In this document: in pieces, positions 43,170-51,565 of the stretch
Layout: each line of letters opens with the position of its first letter
How positions within the stretch are numbered: position 1 is the first letter of the stretch
NCBI GenBank assembly: GCA_934590355.1
Contig: CAKTOX010000001.1
Coordinates: 62,001-126,000, forward strand
Length of the DNA: 64,000 nt
From: an uncultured Oscillospiraceae bacterium
Lineage (GTDB): Bacteria; Bacillota; Clostridia; Oscillospirales; Oscillospiraceae
Direction: 5' to 3'
Notes under the pieces: model-generated
What the model was told of the DNA's origin: nothing
What the model saw: the letters and a program-made list of their open reading frames with translations, nothing else
The model's database searches: none
Program-made: the position numbers and the translations under genes

Positions 43170-44245
43170 CAGCCCACCGCCTCGCTGCCGTTATTGACGC
43201 TTGCGCCGAACGCCTTGGTCACGGCGCTGTCTATTCTCTGCCGAGTCGCCTCGTCAAGTCCGGCCTCGGGGTCTGAATCGCCGCCGTTATCCTCGTAGTT
43301 TATATTGATGCAGAACACGTTCTCGCCGCCAGCCTCGAGCCATTCCCAACTCAGGCTCACACTCTTATCCGCGGCAAAGGGTGCAGTCTCCTCGATCTTG
43401 TTCATTATAGCCTCGATGACGTTATATGTATCATCGCTGACCTTCTCGCCGAAGTCGAAGCTCAAAACGCCCTTATTAGAATCAATGGCGGCGCGAAGAA
43501 GCTCGGGAATGGTGTAAACGTCGCTGCACTTAGTTTTGTTCATATAGGCGTAATTATACTCATATCCGTCCGCGGCTGGGAAGAAATCGGTATTCCACTC
43601 CTGAGCGTTCATCATCGTCCGGTCACACACGTTAAAATGCGAGAAGTTGCCGCCCGGGGTGTCGGCGTAAATGTCGGTGTGATACCACTTGCCGTCCAAT
43701 TTCACAAGATCCCACGAGTGGGAAAGATACGAATCGTGCACGACCATGCATTCGATGTTCATCATCTGCATGAAAAGCCTGAAGGTCGTGGCATAGCCCA
43801 CGCAGACAGCGCTGTGATATTTGAGCACGCCATAGGGATTATCGACCTCACCCGTTTCGCTCTCGGGGATAACGCTCAGCGAATTTTCGTCAAAGCCGAT
43901 GTTCGAGGTCATCCAGCGGTAGACCGCAAGCTCCTTTTCATAGTCCGTCATGCCGTCGGTGATTATCCCGTCAAGCACGCTCTTTGCCATGTCGAGCGTT
44001 TCCTTGTCCTTATCCGACAGCTTTGACGAATCGCCCGATTTATATGCATCGGAGATCTGCGTCGTTGACTTTATCACATAGTCGCCTATGCTCACGTCGT
44101 TTTCCTGCGCAACGTCCTCGGTGTTTTCGTCATAGCCGTTTTCAAGCGCATATACCTTATAAAGCGTAAATACGTTGAGCGCCAGCAGCAAAACGAGCAT
44201 TACCGGCGTCACAACACGCATGATTTTCGAGCTTTTTGTTTTCAT
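43169..44245 (-). CDS. Membrane-anchored transglutaminase-like protein
   Basis: 358 residues with one N-terminal membrane helix (about 9-30) and an extracellular transglutaminase-like domain. The triad is visible as Cys in SAVCVGYATTF, His in SHSWDLVKL and Asp in HTDIYAD. Such domains act as peptidases or crosslinkers at the bacterial surface. It is the first gene of the surface-acylation operon and has a clear promoter. Confidence 0.87.
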   Translation of the reverse strand: MKTKSSKIMRVVTPVMLVLLLALNVFTLYKVYALENGYDENTEDVAQENDVSIGDYVIKSTTQISDAYKSGDSSKLSDKDKETLDMAKSVLDGIITDGMTDYEKELAVYRWMTSNIGFDENSLSVIPESETGEVDNPYGVLKYHSAVCVGYATTFRLFMQMMNIECMVVHDSYLSHSWDLVKLDGKWYHTDIYADTPGGNFSHFNVCDRTMMNAQEWNTDFFPAADGYEYNYAYMNKTKCSDVYTIPELLRAAIDSNKGVLSFDFGEKVSDDTYNVIEAIMNKIEETAPFAADKSVSLSWEWLEAGGENVFCININYEDNGGDSDPEAGLDEATRQRIDSAVTKAFGASVNNGSEAVG

Positions 44246-44338
44246 GAAAGACTCTCCTTTCGATAATACGTCTGAAAATTAAAAAAGTTTCAACAAATTT
44301 TCAAAGCTTCAAACTGTGTGGTTTGAGTTAGCACAGTT

Positions 44339-44367
44339 AATATACTCTGTGACGCAAATATTGTCAA
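44339..44367 (-). promoter_or_regulatory. Promoter of the transglutaminase-MBOAT-DHHW operon
   Basis: TTGACA (44367-44362), 17-base spacer, TATATT (44344-44339) on the minus strand; CACAG..CTGTG repeats flank the -10. Confidence 0.82.
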
Positions 44368-44391
44368 GAGACTGACGCATAATTTTCCTGC

Positions 44392-44420
44392 TTGCTTTAC
44401 GGAGAGAAAAATAATATACT
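44392..44420 (+). promoter_or_regulatory. Promoter of the lipase-like gene
   Basis: TTGCTT (44392-44397), 17-base spacer, TATACT (44415-44420), divergent from the surface operon. Confidence 0.75.
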
Positions 44421-44466
44421 TAAATAGTTAAATTAACGGTTTAGAAAATTCGCAGGGGGGTTTTGT

Positions 44467-45927
44467 ATGACGGATCTGAAATTTTATTTTGACGGCACAA
44501 ACGGTACGCCGGTAAACGGCGATATAAGCGTGAGCGTCATGATCTCGAAGGAGGATGCGCCCAACGCCATCGGAAGGCTCGGCTTTAAATACTCCGACTC
44601 ATTTTTCCTGCGTTCGGCATGCTCATATAACCACGAGCTTGCCATAACCTCGCTGGGACTTACAATGAGCGCCTTCACCTACAAGGACGACGGCGATAAG
44701 CACACACGCGCTGCGCTGCACGCCATCGGCTGCGATGACCGCACCATCGAGAGCTTCCGCTTCGGCGATCAGCAAAGCTGCGAGGACAGCTGCGGATATA
44801 TCTTCGGCACGAAAAAGCTGCCGGACGACCGTTTTCTCATCCCCGTCGTCATTCGCAGCCACTGCTACGGCGGCGAGTGGGTCAGCAACGCCCACGCCGT
44901 TGACGAGGCCTACCCCGACTTTGCCGCGGGCTTTAAAATTGCCGCGGACGGCGTTTACGATGCTCTGATGCAATACATAGAAAAGCGCGGCCTCGGCCGT
45001 GACAGGGTGAAAATATGGGTCTGCGGCTACAGTCGCGGAGGCGCTGTGACTAACCTTCTCGGCGCGCGCCTGACCTTCGAAAGCGGGATAGGCAAGGATA
45101 ACATTTTCGCGTACAGCTTTGCGACTCCGCCCACGGTGCTTGACCGTGCGGCCCAGTTTACGGACAATATTTTCAACATCATTTCCGAAATCGACGTCGT
45201 GCCGCGTATGCCGCTGAGATATTGGGGCTTCACGCGCTACGGCACGGACATGACAGTGCCCTGCAAGGCGCGGCGCGGTGCGGCGGAATACACCCGCCTG
45301 CTCGGGCTCATGCAGGGTGAGTTTGCGAAGATAATGCAGGAGCTCGGCGTCGAGGCGGACTATGTTCCGCTTGCCGATCAGGAGCTTGCGCTCGACCTGA
45401 TGTTCGATTATTTCGACGACCTGCTCGACACGCCCGCGAAGTTCCGCGACGACGGCTATCAGAAGCTTGCGATGGACTATATGCGCAGCAAAACGAGCGG
45501 CAGCGTGTTTGAGCTCAAACGTTTCCTGCACTTTCTCCTTGACGGCAACGAGGAAATGGCAAACGAGCTGGGCGATCTTATCGATAACTGGCACGATTCG
45601 AGCGGACGGGAAAAGCTCCAAAAGCTGGGGAGCATGATCTCAAAGCGCAAGCCCGGAGACAAATCTCCCGCGACGGAGATAATCTTCACGCTGCTGGGCA
45701 TCCTGTTCCGCTATGCCGCGAAGCTTGCCGCAACGAAGGTCACAGGCGGTACGCAGGACTATTACTACGAGCAGCTCGTCATCCTCATCGTTGACACCTA
45801 TCAGCGCGGCGGCGAATCGCTCATATTGCAGCAGCACTGGCCCGAGGCATATCTCGCCTGGCTCAGGGCAGCGCCCGAAACGGAGCTTTTCCGCATGGGC
45901 AGCTACACTCGAAATTCGATAAAATGA
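44467..45927 (+). CDS. Lipase class 3-like alpha/beta hydrolase
   Basis: 486-residue protein. The nucleophile elbow is VWVCGYSRGGAVTNLL (G-x-S-x-G near residue 190), preceded by FLIPVVIRSH and followed by FATPP and ISEIDVVPRMP, the order seen in class 3 lipase and Mbeg1-like proteins. There is no signal peptide, so it is likely cytosolic. The C-terminal 200 residues are helical and unassigned. The ATG follows AGGGGGG. A nucleotidyltransferase gene begins 16 bases downstream. Confidence 0.78.
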   Translation: MTDLKFYFDGTNGTPVNGDISVSVMISKEDAPNAIGRLGFKYSDSFFLRSACSYNHELAITSLGLTMSAFTYKDDGDKHTRAALHAIGCDDRTIESFRFGDQQSCEDSCGYIFGTKKLPDDRFLIPVVIRSHCYGGEWVSNAHAVDEAYPDFAAGFKIAADGVYDALMQYIEKRGLGRDRVKIWVCGYSRGGAVTNLLGARLTFESGIGKDNIFAYSFATPPTVLDRAAQFTDNIFNIISEIDVVPRMPLRYWGFTRYGTDMTVPCKARRGAAEYTRLLGLMQGEFAKIMQELGVEADYVPLADQELALDLMFDYFDDLLDTPAKFRDDGYQKLAMDYMRSKTSGSVFELKRFLHFLLDGNEEMANELGDLIDNWHDSSGREKLQKLGSMISKRKPGDKSPATEIIFTLLGILFRYAAKLAATKVTGGTQDYYYEQLVILIVDTYQRGGESLILQQHWPEAYLAWLRAAPETELFRMGSYTRNSIK

Positions 45928-45943
45928 TTTAACGGAGGACACT

Positions 45944-46858
45944 ATGGATAAGACTATTGTTGTAATGGCAGCCGGTCTCGGCTCGCGCTACGGCGGAGTC
46001 AAGCAGATAGAGCGTCTCGGTCCCGACGGCGAAATACTCATGGAGTATGCCCTGTACGATGCCGTCAAGGCGGGCTTTAACAAGATCGTTCTCATCATAA
46101 AGCCCGAGATGCTCAATGACGTGAAATCGCTTTTCGGCGACCGCGTCGAAAAAAGCACCGGCATCAAAATCAGCTACGCCTTCCAGACGCTCGACCGTTT
46201 TACCGAAAGCCGCCCCGAATTTTCGGACAGAACGAAGCCCTACGGCACAGTGCACGCGGTCATCTGCGCAAAGGACGTGATCACGACCCCCTTTGCCGTC
46301 ATGAACGCCGACGATTACTACGGCAGCGAGGCACTCGGCGTCATCTCCGCGCAGCTTGACAGGCTCGGCGGCGCGCAGGACGCGGTCATGGTCGCATACA
46401 GGCTCAAGAACACCGTCAGCGCCTTCGGCACCGTCACCCGCGGCGTGTGCATGGTCGAAAACGAGCTGCTCACCGGCATCCGCGAGACCTATAAGATAAA
46501 GCTCATGCCCGGCGGCGAGATACTCGCCGACGCCGAATCGGACAATGCCTATCCCCTCGCGCCGGACACCTTCGTTTCCATGAACCTCTGGGGCTATCAT
46601 CAGGACATTCTGCCCGTGATGGAGAAGTATTTTGCCGATTTCTTCGCGGCACTGGGTGCGGACGACAAAAAGGCGGAGTGTCTGCTGCCAACGATGATGG
46701 GCGACCTCACCGATGAGGGCAGGATCAAAATTTCCGTTCTGAACACGAACGACCGCTGGTTCGGTCTGACCTACAAGGAGGACAAGCCCGGAGTCGTGCG
46801 CGAACTCACAAGGCTGCACGCAGACGGCGTCTATCCCCCAACCTTATGGAATAGCTAA
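45944..46858 (+). CDS. Sugar-phosphate nucleotidyltransferase
   Basis: 304-residue NTP-transferase fold. VVMAAGLGSRYGGVKQIE is a variant of the G-x-G-x-R nucleotide loop, and VMNADDYYG is the metal-binding site. The middle KPYGTVHAV is the sugar-binding part. The enzyme would activate a sugar phosphate with a nucleoside triphosphate; which sugar is not evident, and it is more distant from RmlA/GalU than usual. GGAGG lies before the ATG. Likely co-transcribed with the lipase-like gene. Confidence 0.87.
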   Translation: MDKTIVVMAAGLGSRYGGVKQIERLGPDGEILMEYALYDAVKAGFNKIVLIIKPEMLNDVKSLFGDRVEKSTGIKISYAFQTLDRFTESRPEFSDRTKPYGTVHAVICAKDVITTPFAVMNADDYYGSEALGVISAQLDRLGGAQDAVMVAYRLKNTVSAFGTVTRGVCMVENELLTGIRETYKIKLMPGGEILADAESDNAYPLAPDTFVSMNLWGYHQDILPVMEKYFADFFAALGADDKKAECLLPTMMGDLTDEGRIKISVLNTNDRWFGLTYKEDKPGVVRELTRLHADGVYPPTLWNS

Positions 46859-46893
46859 AAAAATCAGGACACCTCTCGGTGTCCTGATTTTTC
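46857..46893. terminator. Bidirectional terminator after the nucleotidyltransferase gene
   Basis: AAATCAGGACACC-TCTC-GGTGTCCTGATTT with A and T runs outside; also ends the anti-sigma gene operon. Confidence 0.92.
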
Positions 46894-46898
46894 ATTAT

Positions 46899-47561
46899 TT
46901 ACTCTATAAGCGCGCGAATTTCGTCCGCGCCGCCCTTAACGTGGACGGGACCTGTGCTGTCAAAATCGGCAAAAGCGTCCTCGCCGTCAAAATAAAGCTC
47001 AATAAGCGTATCGTCACTGCCGAGGCAAATGGCGGCGTCCGGCTGTATATCCGGCGCGGCTTTTCCGTCGCTGCTTTCCTCAAGAAGCACCTTGAGCTGC
47101 GCTATCTTATTCTCGTCGGAAATGACCACGGCGCCGTGCTTGAGCGTATAGTCTGCGTAGCTCGTGCAGATCATGTCATCGGCGGCATTGCCTACGGTCT
47201 CCGACGAATTTTCATTGTTTGCGCCGTCTACGCTTACATAGCTTGCTCCGTTAAAAAGCCCGAACCTCACTCCCGCGAAAATGACGAGCGCAAGGCAGGC
47301 GGCAGCGGAAAGAGTGCGCAGCCAAATGACCCGCGGCTTTTTCCGACGCTCACGGCTCACGGCCGCCATTATATCCTCATGCAGCCCCTCGGGAGGCTCC
47401 TCAAGCTGCGCCACGCTGCCCGACAGCGCCGCGAACGCATTGTACACGCTTTTGCACTCGTCGCAGGCGGCGATATGCTCGCGCACCGCGGCCTCCTCAC
47501 TCTCGCTCAGCTCACCGTCAAGAAGGCAGCTTATGAGCTCTATACACTTTTCATGCTCCAT
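46899..47561 (-). CDS. Zinc-finger anti-sigma factor, membrane-anchored
   Basis: 220-residue partner of the ECF sigma factor. The N-terminal ZAS domain has CIELISCLLDGELSE and the motif HIAACDECK (H-x3-C-x2-C). One membrane helix lies at about residues 82-101, with an acidic extracytoplasmic domain after it. It should hold the sigma factor at the membrane until a signal releases it. Its start overlaps the sigma gene by 11 bases. Confidence 0.9.
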   Translation of the reverse strand: MEHEKCIELISCLLDGELSESEEAAVREHIAACDECKSVYNAFAALSGSVAQLEEPPEGLHEDIMAAVSRERRKKPRVIWLRTLSAAACLALVIFAGVRFGLFNGASYVSVDGANNENSSETVGNAADDMICTSYADYTLKHGAVVISDENKIAQLKVLLEESSDGKAAPDIQPDAAICLGSDDTLIELYFDGEDAFADFDSTGPVHVKGGADEIRALIE

Positions 47562-48174
47562 CGCAGTCCGCCTCCTCTCGATTATTTGACGCTATCGAGT
47601 CGGGAATGTTCCCGTCTCCGAGCAAAAATGCGCACAAATTTTTTCGCGCGCGGAAAATACGCGACTTGACCGTGCCCTCCTCAAGCGAAAGCTGTGCGGC
47701 TATCTCCGAATAGCTCAGACCGCCGAGCTCGCGCATGACGAGTATCTGTCTGTGCTTGGGCGGCAGCCTTTCAAGCCCGCGGTGCACCGCCTCCATGCCG
47801 AGCTTTTTCATAAGAAGCTCCTCCGGCATAGACTTGGGGTCGGGAATGTCGAGCTGACGCTCCTCGTCATCGTCCGAGGTGCTCAGCGAAACCTGCGGTC
47901 TGCGGCTTTTATGGCGCAGAAAATCGAGGCACACATTCGTCGTTATCCTGTACAGCCACGCGGAAAACCTGCTCTCGCCCCTGTATGACGGCAAGTTCGT
48001 CCACGCCTTCACGAAGGCCTCCTGCGTCATATCCGCAGCGTCGGCGCGGTCTCCCACCATGCGCAGCGCAAGGTTGTAGACCGTTTTTTCGTACCTCGTG
48101 ACGAGCTCGGAAAACGCCTCCGTATCGCCGCCGAGAACGCGCCCGATTATTTCCTTTTCGTTTATCTCGGTCAT
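47551..48174 (-). CDS. ECF-type RNA polymerase sigma factor
   Basis: 207-residue sigma-70 family group 4 factor. Region 2 is AFSELVTRYEKTVYNLALRM with DMTQEAFVKAWTNL, and region 4 is LPPKHRQILVMRELGGLSYS with EEGTVKSRIFRARKNL. It is followed by its zinc anti-sigma. Its start overlaps dusB (ATGA), so it is expressed from the trmB operon promoter and perhaps an internal one; the regulon is unknown. Confidence 0.93.
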   Translation of the reverse strand: MTEINEKEIIGRVLGGDTEAFSELVTRYEKTVYNLALRMVGDRADAADMTQEAFVKAWTNLPSYRGESRFSAWLYRITTNVCLDFLRHKSRRPQVSLSTSDDDEERQLDIPDPKSMPEELLMKKLGMEAVHRGLERLPPKHRQILVMRELGGLSYSEIAAQLSLEEGTVKSRIFRARKNLCAFLLGDGNIPDSIASNNREEADCDGA

Positions 48175-49142
48175 ATCAGATCTCTTTTTATACCCTTTAT
48201 GATCTTATAAAGTTCTTCCATGCTTTCGACTCTGACAAGCTGCTGCTTATAATATCCCGCGTGAGCCACACCCTTGAGATACCACGGTATCTGATGCCGC
48301 GCCTCAAGACAGGCAAGGCGCTCGCCGAACACCTCGGCATACATCTGCGTATGGCGCACGGCAAGATCCATGCGCTCGGAAAGCGGCGGCTTTTCGGGCA
48401 CGGGCTCGCCGCCAAGCAGCGCGTTTGCCTCGGCAAACAGCCACGGGTCGCCGAATATGCCCCTGCCTATCATGGCAAGCTCGCAGCCTGTGTAGCGCAG
48501 AATGTGCTCCGCATCCTGCGCGGAGAAAATATCGCCGTTTGCGATGACGGGAATATTAACGGCTCCTTTCACGTCGCGGATAATGTCCCAATCGGCCTTG
48601 CCCGCGTACATCTGCGCGCGCGTCCTGCCGTGCACGGCTATTGCGGACGCTCCCGCCTGCTGCATTATTTTCGCAAACTCCACGGCGTTGACGCTGCCGC
48701 CGTCAAAGCCCTTGCGGAACTTGACCGTCACGGGCACTCCCGCCGTTTTTACGACCTGCTCGACGATTTTTCCCGCAAGCTCCGGATCGCGCATGAGCGC
48801 CGAGCCGTCGCCGCTTTTGACGATCTTCCCGACCGGACAGCCCATGTTTATATCAAGTATATCCGCGCCCGAAAGCTCGATAGCCATCGGAGCCGCCTCC
48901 GCCATGACCTCCGGCTCGTGGCCGAATATCTGCGCGGCAAAGGGGCGGCACTCGGGCAGATTATACAAAAGGCTCTTTGTTTTTTTGTCGTTATAGCACA
49001 AAGCCTTCGCGCTGACCATCTCGGTCGTCGTGAGCGCGGCACCGAGCTCCGTGCATATGGCGCGAAATGCAAAATCCGTTACTCCCGCCATGGGCGCGAG
49101 CGTCATTTTGCCGTTTATCCGAACGCTTCCTATCTTCACCAT
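48171..49142 (-). CDS. dusB: tRNA-dihydrouridine synthase
   Basis: 323-residue FMN enzyme reducing uridines in the tRNA D-loop. LAPMAGVTDFAFRAIC, INMGCPVGKIVKSGDGSALM with the catalytic Cys, AVHGRTRAQMYAG and VIANGDIFS are the usual Dus motifs. It overlaps xth by a few bases upstream and the sigma gene downstream. DusB-type rather than DusA/C is judged from the N-terminal wording only. Confidence 0.95.
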   Translation of the reverse strand: MVKIGSVRINGKMTLAPMAGVTDFAFRAICTELGAALTTTEMVSAKALCYNDKKTKSLLYNLPECRPFAAQIFGHEPEVMAEAAPMAIELSGADILDINMGCPVGKIVKSGDGSALMRDPELAGKIVEQVVKTAGVPVTVKFRKGFDGGSVNAVEFAKIMQQAGASAIAVHGRTRAQMYAGKADWDIIRDVKGAVNIPVIANGDIFSAQDAEHILRYTGCELAMIGRGIFGDPWLFAEANALLGGEPVPEKPPLSERMDLAVRHTQMYAEVFGERLACLEARHQIPWYLKGVAHAGYYKQQLVRVESMEELYKIIKGIKRDLI

Positions 49143-49885
49143 AATATATCAAGCCCCACGGGACAGTGATCCGAGCCCATAACCTCGGGCAGTATGTACG
49201 CATCTTTTATGTTCTCCCGCAGCCGCTCGGACACGACGAAATAGTCAATGCGCCAGCCCACGTTTCTGCTGCGCGCGGCGGCGCGGTACGACCACCACGA
49301 ATACGCATCGGTCTTATCTGGATACAGTGCGCGGAACGAATCGACAAAGCCCGCATCAAGAAGCTCGGAAAACTTACCGCGCTCGGCGTCGGAAAAGCCG
49401 GGGTTCATATGGTTCGAGTCGGGGTTTTTAAGGTCGATCGGCTCATGGGCAACGTTCATGTCGCCGCAGATTATGACGGGCTTTTTCCCGTCGAGGGCGC
49501 ACAGGTACTCGCGGAAATCGTCCTCCCAGCTCATGCGGTAATCAAGGCGCTTGAGCTCGTTTTGGGAGTTGGGCGTGTAGACGCAGACGAGATAATACTC
49601 CTCGTACTCGAGCGTTATGACCCTGCCCTCGGTTTCGTGGCCGGGGATGTTATAGCTGACGCTCAGCGGTGTGAGCTTTGTGAATATCGCGGTGCCGGAG
49701 TAGCCCTTTTTGTCGGCATAGCACCAGTATTTTTCGTATCCGGGCAGCTCAAGGTCTATCTGCCCCTGCTGGAGCTTTGTCTCCTGAATGCAGAAGTGGT
49801 CGGCGTCGAGCGCGTAGAAAATATCCTCAAAGCCCTTTTTCACGACGGCACGAAGACCGTTCACGTTCCAGCTTATAAATCTCAT
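49136..49885 (-). CDS. xth: Exodeoxyribonuclease III / AP endonuclease
   Basis: 249-residue metal-dependent DNA repair nuclease. MRFISWNVNGLRAVVKKG, the metal Glu in CIQETKLQ, GDMNVAHEPIDLKNP, WWSYRAAARSRNVGWRIDYF and the terminal GSDHCPVGL are all present, so it should be active. Its start overlaps the trmB stop by four bases. Confidence 0.96.
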   Translation of the reverse strand: MRFISWNVNGLRAVVKKGFEDIFYALDADHFCIQETKLQQGQIDLELPGYEKYWCYADKKGYSGTAIFTKLTPLSVSYNIPGHETEGRVITLEYEEYYLVCVYTPNSQNELKRLDYRMSWEDDFREYLCALDGKKPVIICGDMNVAHEPIDLKNPDSNHMNPGFSDAERGKFSELLDAGFVDSFRALYPDKTDAYSWWSYRAAARSRNVGWRIDYFVVSERLRENIKDAYILPEVMGSDHCPVGLDILW

Positions 49886-50598
49886 TTGTTTATCCCCCTC
49901 GCGTCGGAGAGCGCAGCATCGCGCAGGCGCGGCACCTCGCCGCTCGCCCCGTTTTTCGTCTCCACCGTTTTTCGTGCGACAAGGCGGTTTATTTTAACGC
50001 CCTGGCTGCGGAATTTACTCTCGTAGTCCGTCATCACTCCGCCCGCGCCGTCGGCGTGCAGGTCGTTTGTCACGTCGTCAAGCTCCCAGCCCTCGGAGAA
50101 CAGCTGCTGCACCGACCACTCAAACAGCGGCAGGTTGTCGGTCTTAAAGTGCACCTCGCCGCCCATGGGCAGCAGGTCTGCGTAAATGCGAAGGAAATTC
50201 GGGGAGGTCAGCCTGTGCTTTGCGTCGCGGCTTTTGGGCCACGGGTCGCAGAAATTGACGAATATCCGCTCGACCTCGCCGGGCGAAAACACCTCACGCA
50301 GCTTGAGCGCGTCCATGGAAATGAATCTTGCGTTCTGCACCGCGGCCTCCTCCGTGCGCTCCATTGCGATGACCATAGCGTCCTCGACCTTTTCAAGGGC
50401 AACAAGCATCACCTCCGGGTGCTCCTGCGCCGTACCAACCGTAAACTTCCCCTTGCCGCAGCCTATTTCGAGCCACAGCGCGCTGCGCTCCGGAAAGCTC
50501 TCGCGCCACCTGCCGCAAAGCTCCTCGGGCTTTTTTATCCAAACGCCTGCGCACTTTTCCATGCGCGGCTGCAAATTCGGTTTTTTTCTCATTCTCAT
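49882..50598 (-). CDS. trmB: tRNA (guanine-N7)-methyltransferase
   Basis: 238-residue SAM-dependent enzyme modifying G46 of tRNA. LEIGCGKGKFT is the SAM motif and NFCDPWPKSRDAKHRLTSP the family signature; TDYESKF near the end is also typical. The start could be either of two ATGs (50598 or 50592). It heads the operon trmB-xth-dusB-sigma-anti-sigma. The last 25 residues are an unconserved tail. Confidence 0.95.
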   Translation of the reverse strand: MRMRKKPNLQPRMEKCAGVWIKKPEELCGRWRESFPERSALWLEIGCGKGKFTVGTAQEHPEVMLVALEKVEDAMVIAMERTEEAAVQNARFISMDALKLREVFSPGEVERIFVNFCDPWPKSRDAKHRLTSPNFLRIYADLLPMGGEVHFKTDNLPLFEWSVQQLFSEGWELDDVTNDLHADGAGGVMTDYESKFRSQGVKINRLVARKTVETKNGASGEVPRLRDAALSDARGINK

Positions 50599-50654
50599 GT
50601 TTTTTCACGCTCCGTAACGCGCCGACAGCCTTGTTAAAAGTCGGCTTATCCTTT

Positions 50655-50683
50655 AAAATACCACATATCCGTAAAAACCACAA
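50655..50683 (-). promoter_or_regulatory. Promoter of the trmB operon
   Basis: TTGTGG (50683-50678), 17-base spacer, TATTTT (50660-50655) on the minus strand. Confidence 0.6.
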
Positions 50684-50740
50684 GAGCGTTACGCGCGCGA
50701 TTTTGGTCATAATACAGAACATTATTCGACAATCTTGCAC

Positions 50741-50769
50741 TTGAAATGTTAAAAAACCTATGCTATAAT
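50741..50769 (+). promoter_or_regulatory. Promoter of rex
   Basis: TTGAAA (50741-50746), 17-base spacer, TATAAT (50764-50769) with a TGC extended -10. Half-sites TGTTAA and TTAACA lie around it, but no full Rex operator is seen. Confidence 0.78.
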
Positions 50770-50834
50770 TTATAAATCAAATAATTAACATCATTGTCTG
50801 TCGCTTAAATAGGGCGAATCAAGGGGTAATCTAT

Positions 50835-51503
50835 ATGAAGCGAGTAAAAGTATCCAATAACGTAATAAGGCGTCTGCCCCGCTATCTGCGCAAGCTCGAT
50901 GAGCTTACCGAGGCCGGTGTCAGCCGCATTTCTTCGGGCGAGTTGGGCCGTCAGCTTGGTCTGACCCCCTCGCAGATCCGTCAGGACTTCAGCTGCTTCG
51001 GTGAATTCGGGCAACAGGGCTACGGGTATAAAGTCACCGCACTGCGCGCGGAGATCGCCTCGATCCTCGGCATGGACAGGGGTTACAGCGCCATTCTTAT
51101 CGGCGTCGGCAACCTCGGTCAGGCGCTCATGTGCAACTTTTCGTTCAAGACCTGGGGCTTCGAGCTCAAGGCCGCGTTCGATATTAAGCCCGAGCTTATC
51201 GGCACGAACTACGAGGGTGTGACCATTCACGACATGGCCACCCTGCCGCAGTATCTGAGCGAAAACAAGATCGACGCTGCCGTTTTGTGTGTTCCCAAGG
51301 CGCACGCGATAGCAACGACGGAGCTTCTCACCTCCCACGGCATCAATGCCATCTGGAACTTCACGAACGTTGAGCTGACCTCCCCCGAGAGCAGCACCAT
51401 CGTCGAGAATATCCACTTCTCCGACAGTCTGCTTTCCCTGAGCTACTTCATCTCCGAGGATAACGACGAGAAGGCTGCCCGTGCGGCAAGAATGAACAAG
51501 TAA
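50835..51503 (+). CDS. rex: Redox-sensing transcriptional repressor Rex
   Basis: 222-residue NADH-sensing repressor of fermentation and anaerobic genes. The winged helix has RRLPRYLRKLDEL and SGELGRQLGLTPSQIRQDFS, followed by FGEFGQQGYGYKV. The Rossmann loop ILIGVGNLGQAL binds NAD(H). AAGGGG precedes the ATG. The gene stands alone with its own promoter and terminator. Confidence 0.97.
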   Translation: MKRVKVSNNVIRRLPRYLRKLDELTEAGVSRISSGELGRQLGLTPSQIRQDFSCFGEFGQQGYGYKVTALRAEIASILGMDRGYSAILIGVGNLGQALMCNFSFKTWGFELKAAFDIKPELIGTNYEGVTIHDMATLPQYLSENKIDAAVLCVPKAHAIATTELLTSHGINAIWNFTNVELTSPESSTIVENIHFSDSLLSLSYFISEDNDEKAARAARMNK

Positions 51504-51519
51504 TGCTTAAAGAACACTG

Positions 51520-51547
51520 AAAAAGCGGGCTATGCCCGCTTTTTGCT
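51520..51547 (+). terminator. Terminator of rex
   Basis: AAAAGCGGGC-TAT-GCCCGCTTTT followed by TGCTTTT; lies between rex and mnmE. Confidence 0.9.
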
Positions 51548-51565
51548 TTTTAAAGGAGAATGACC

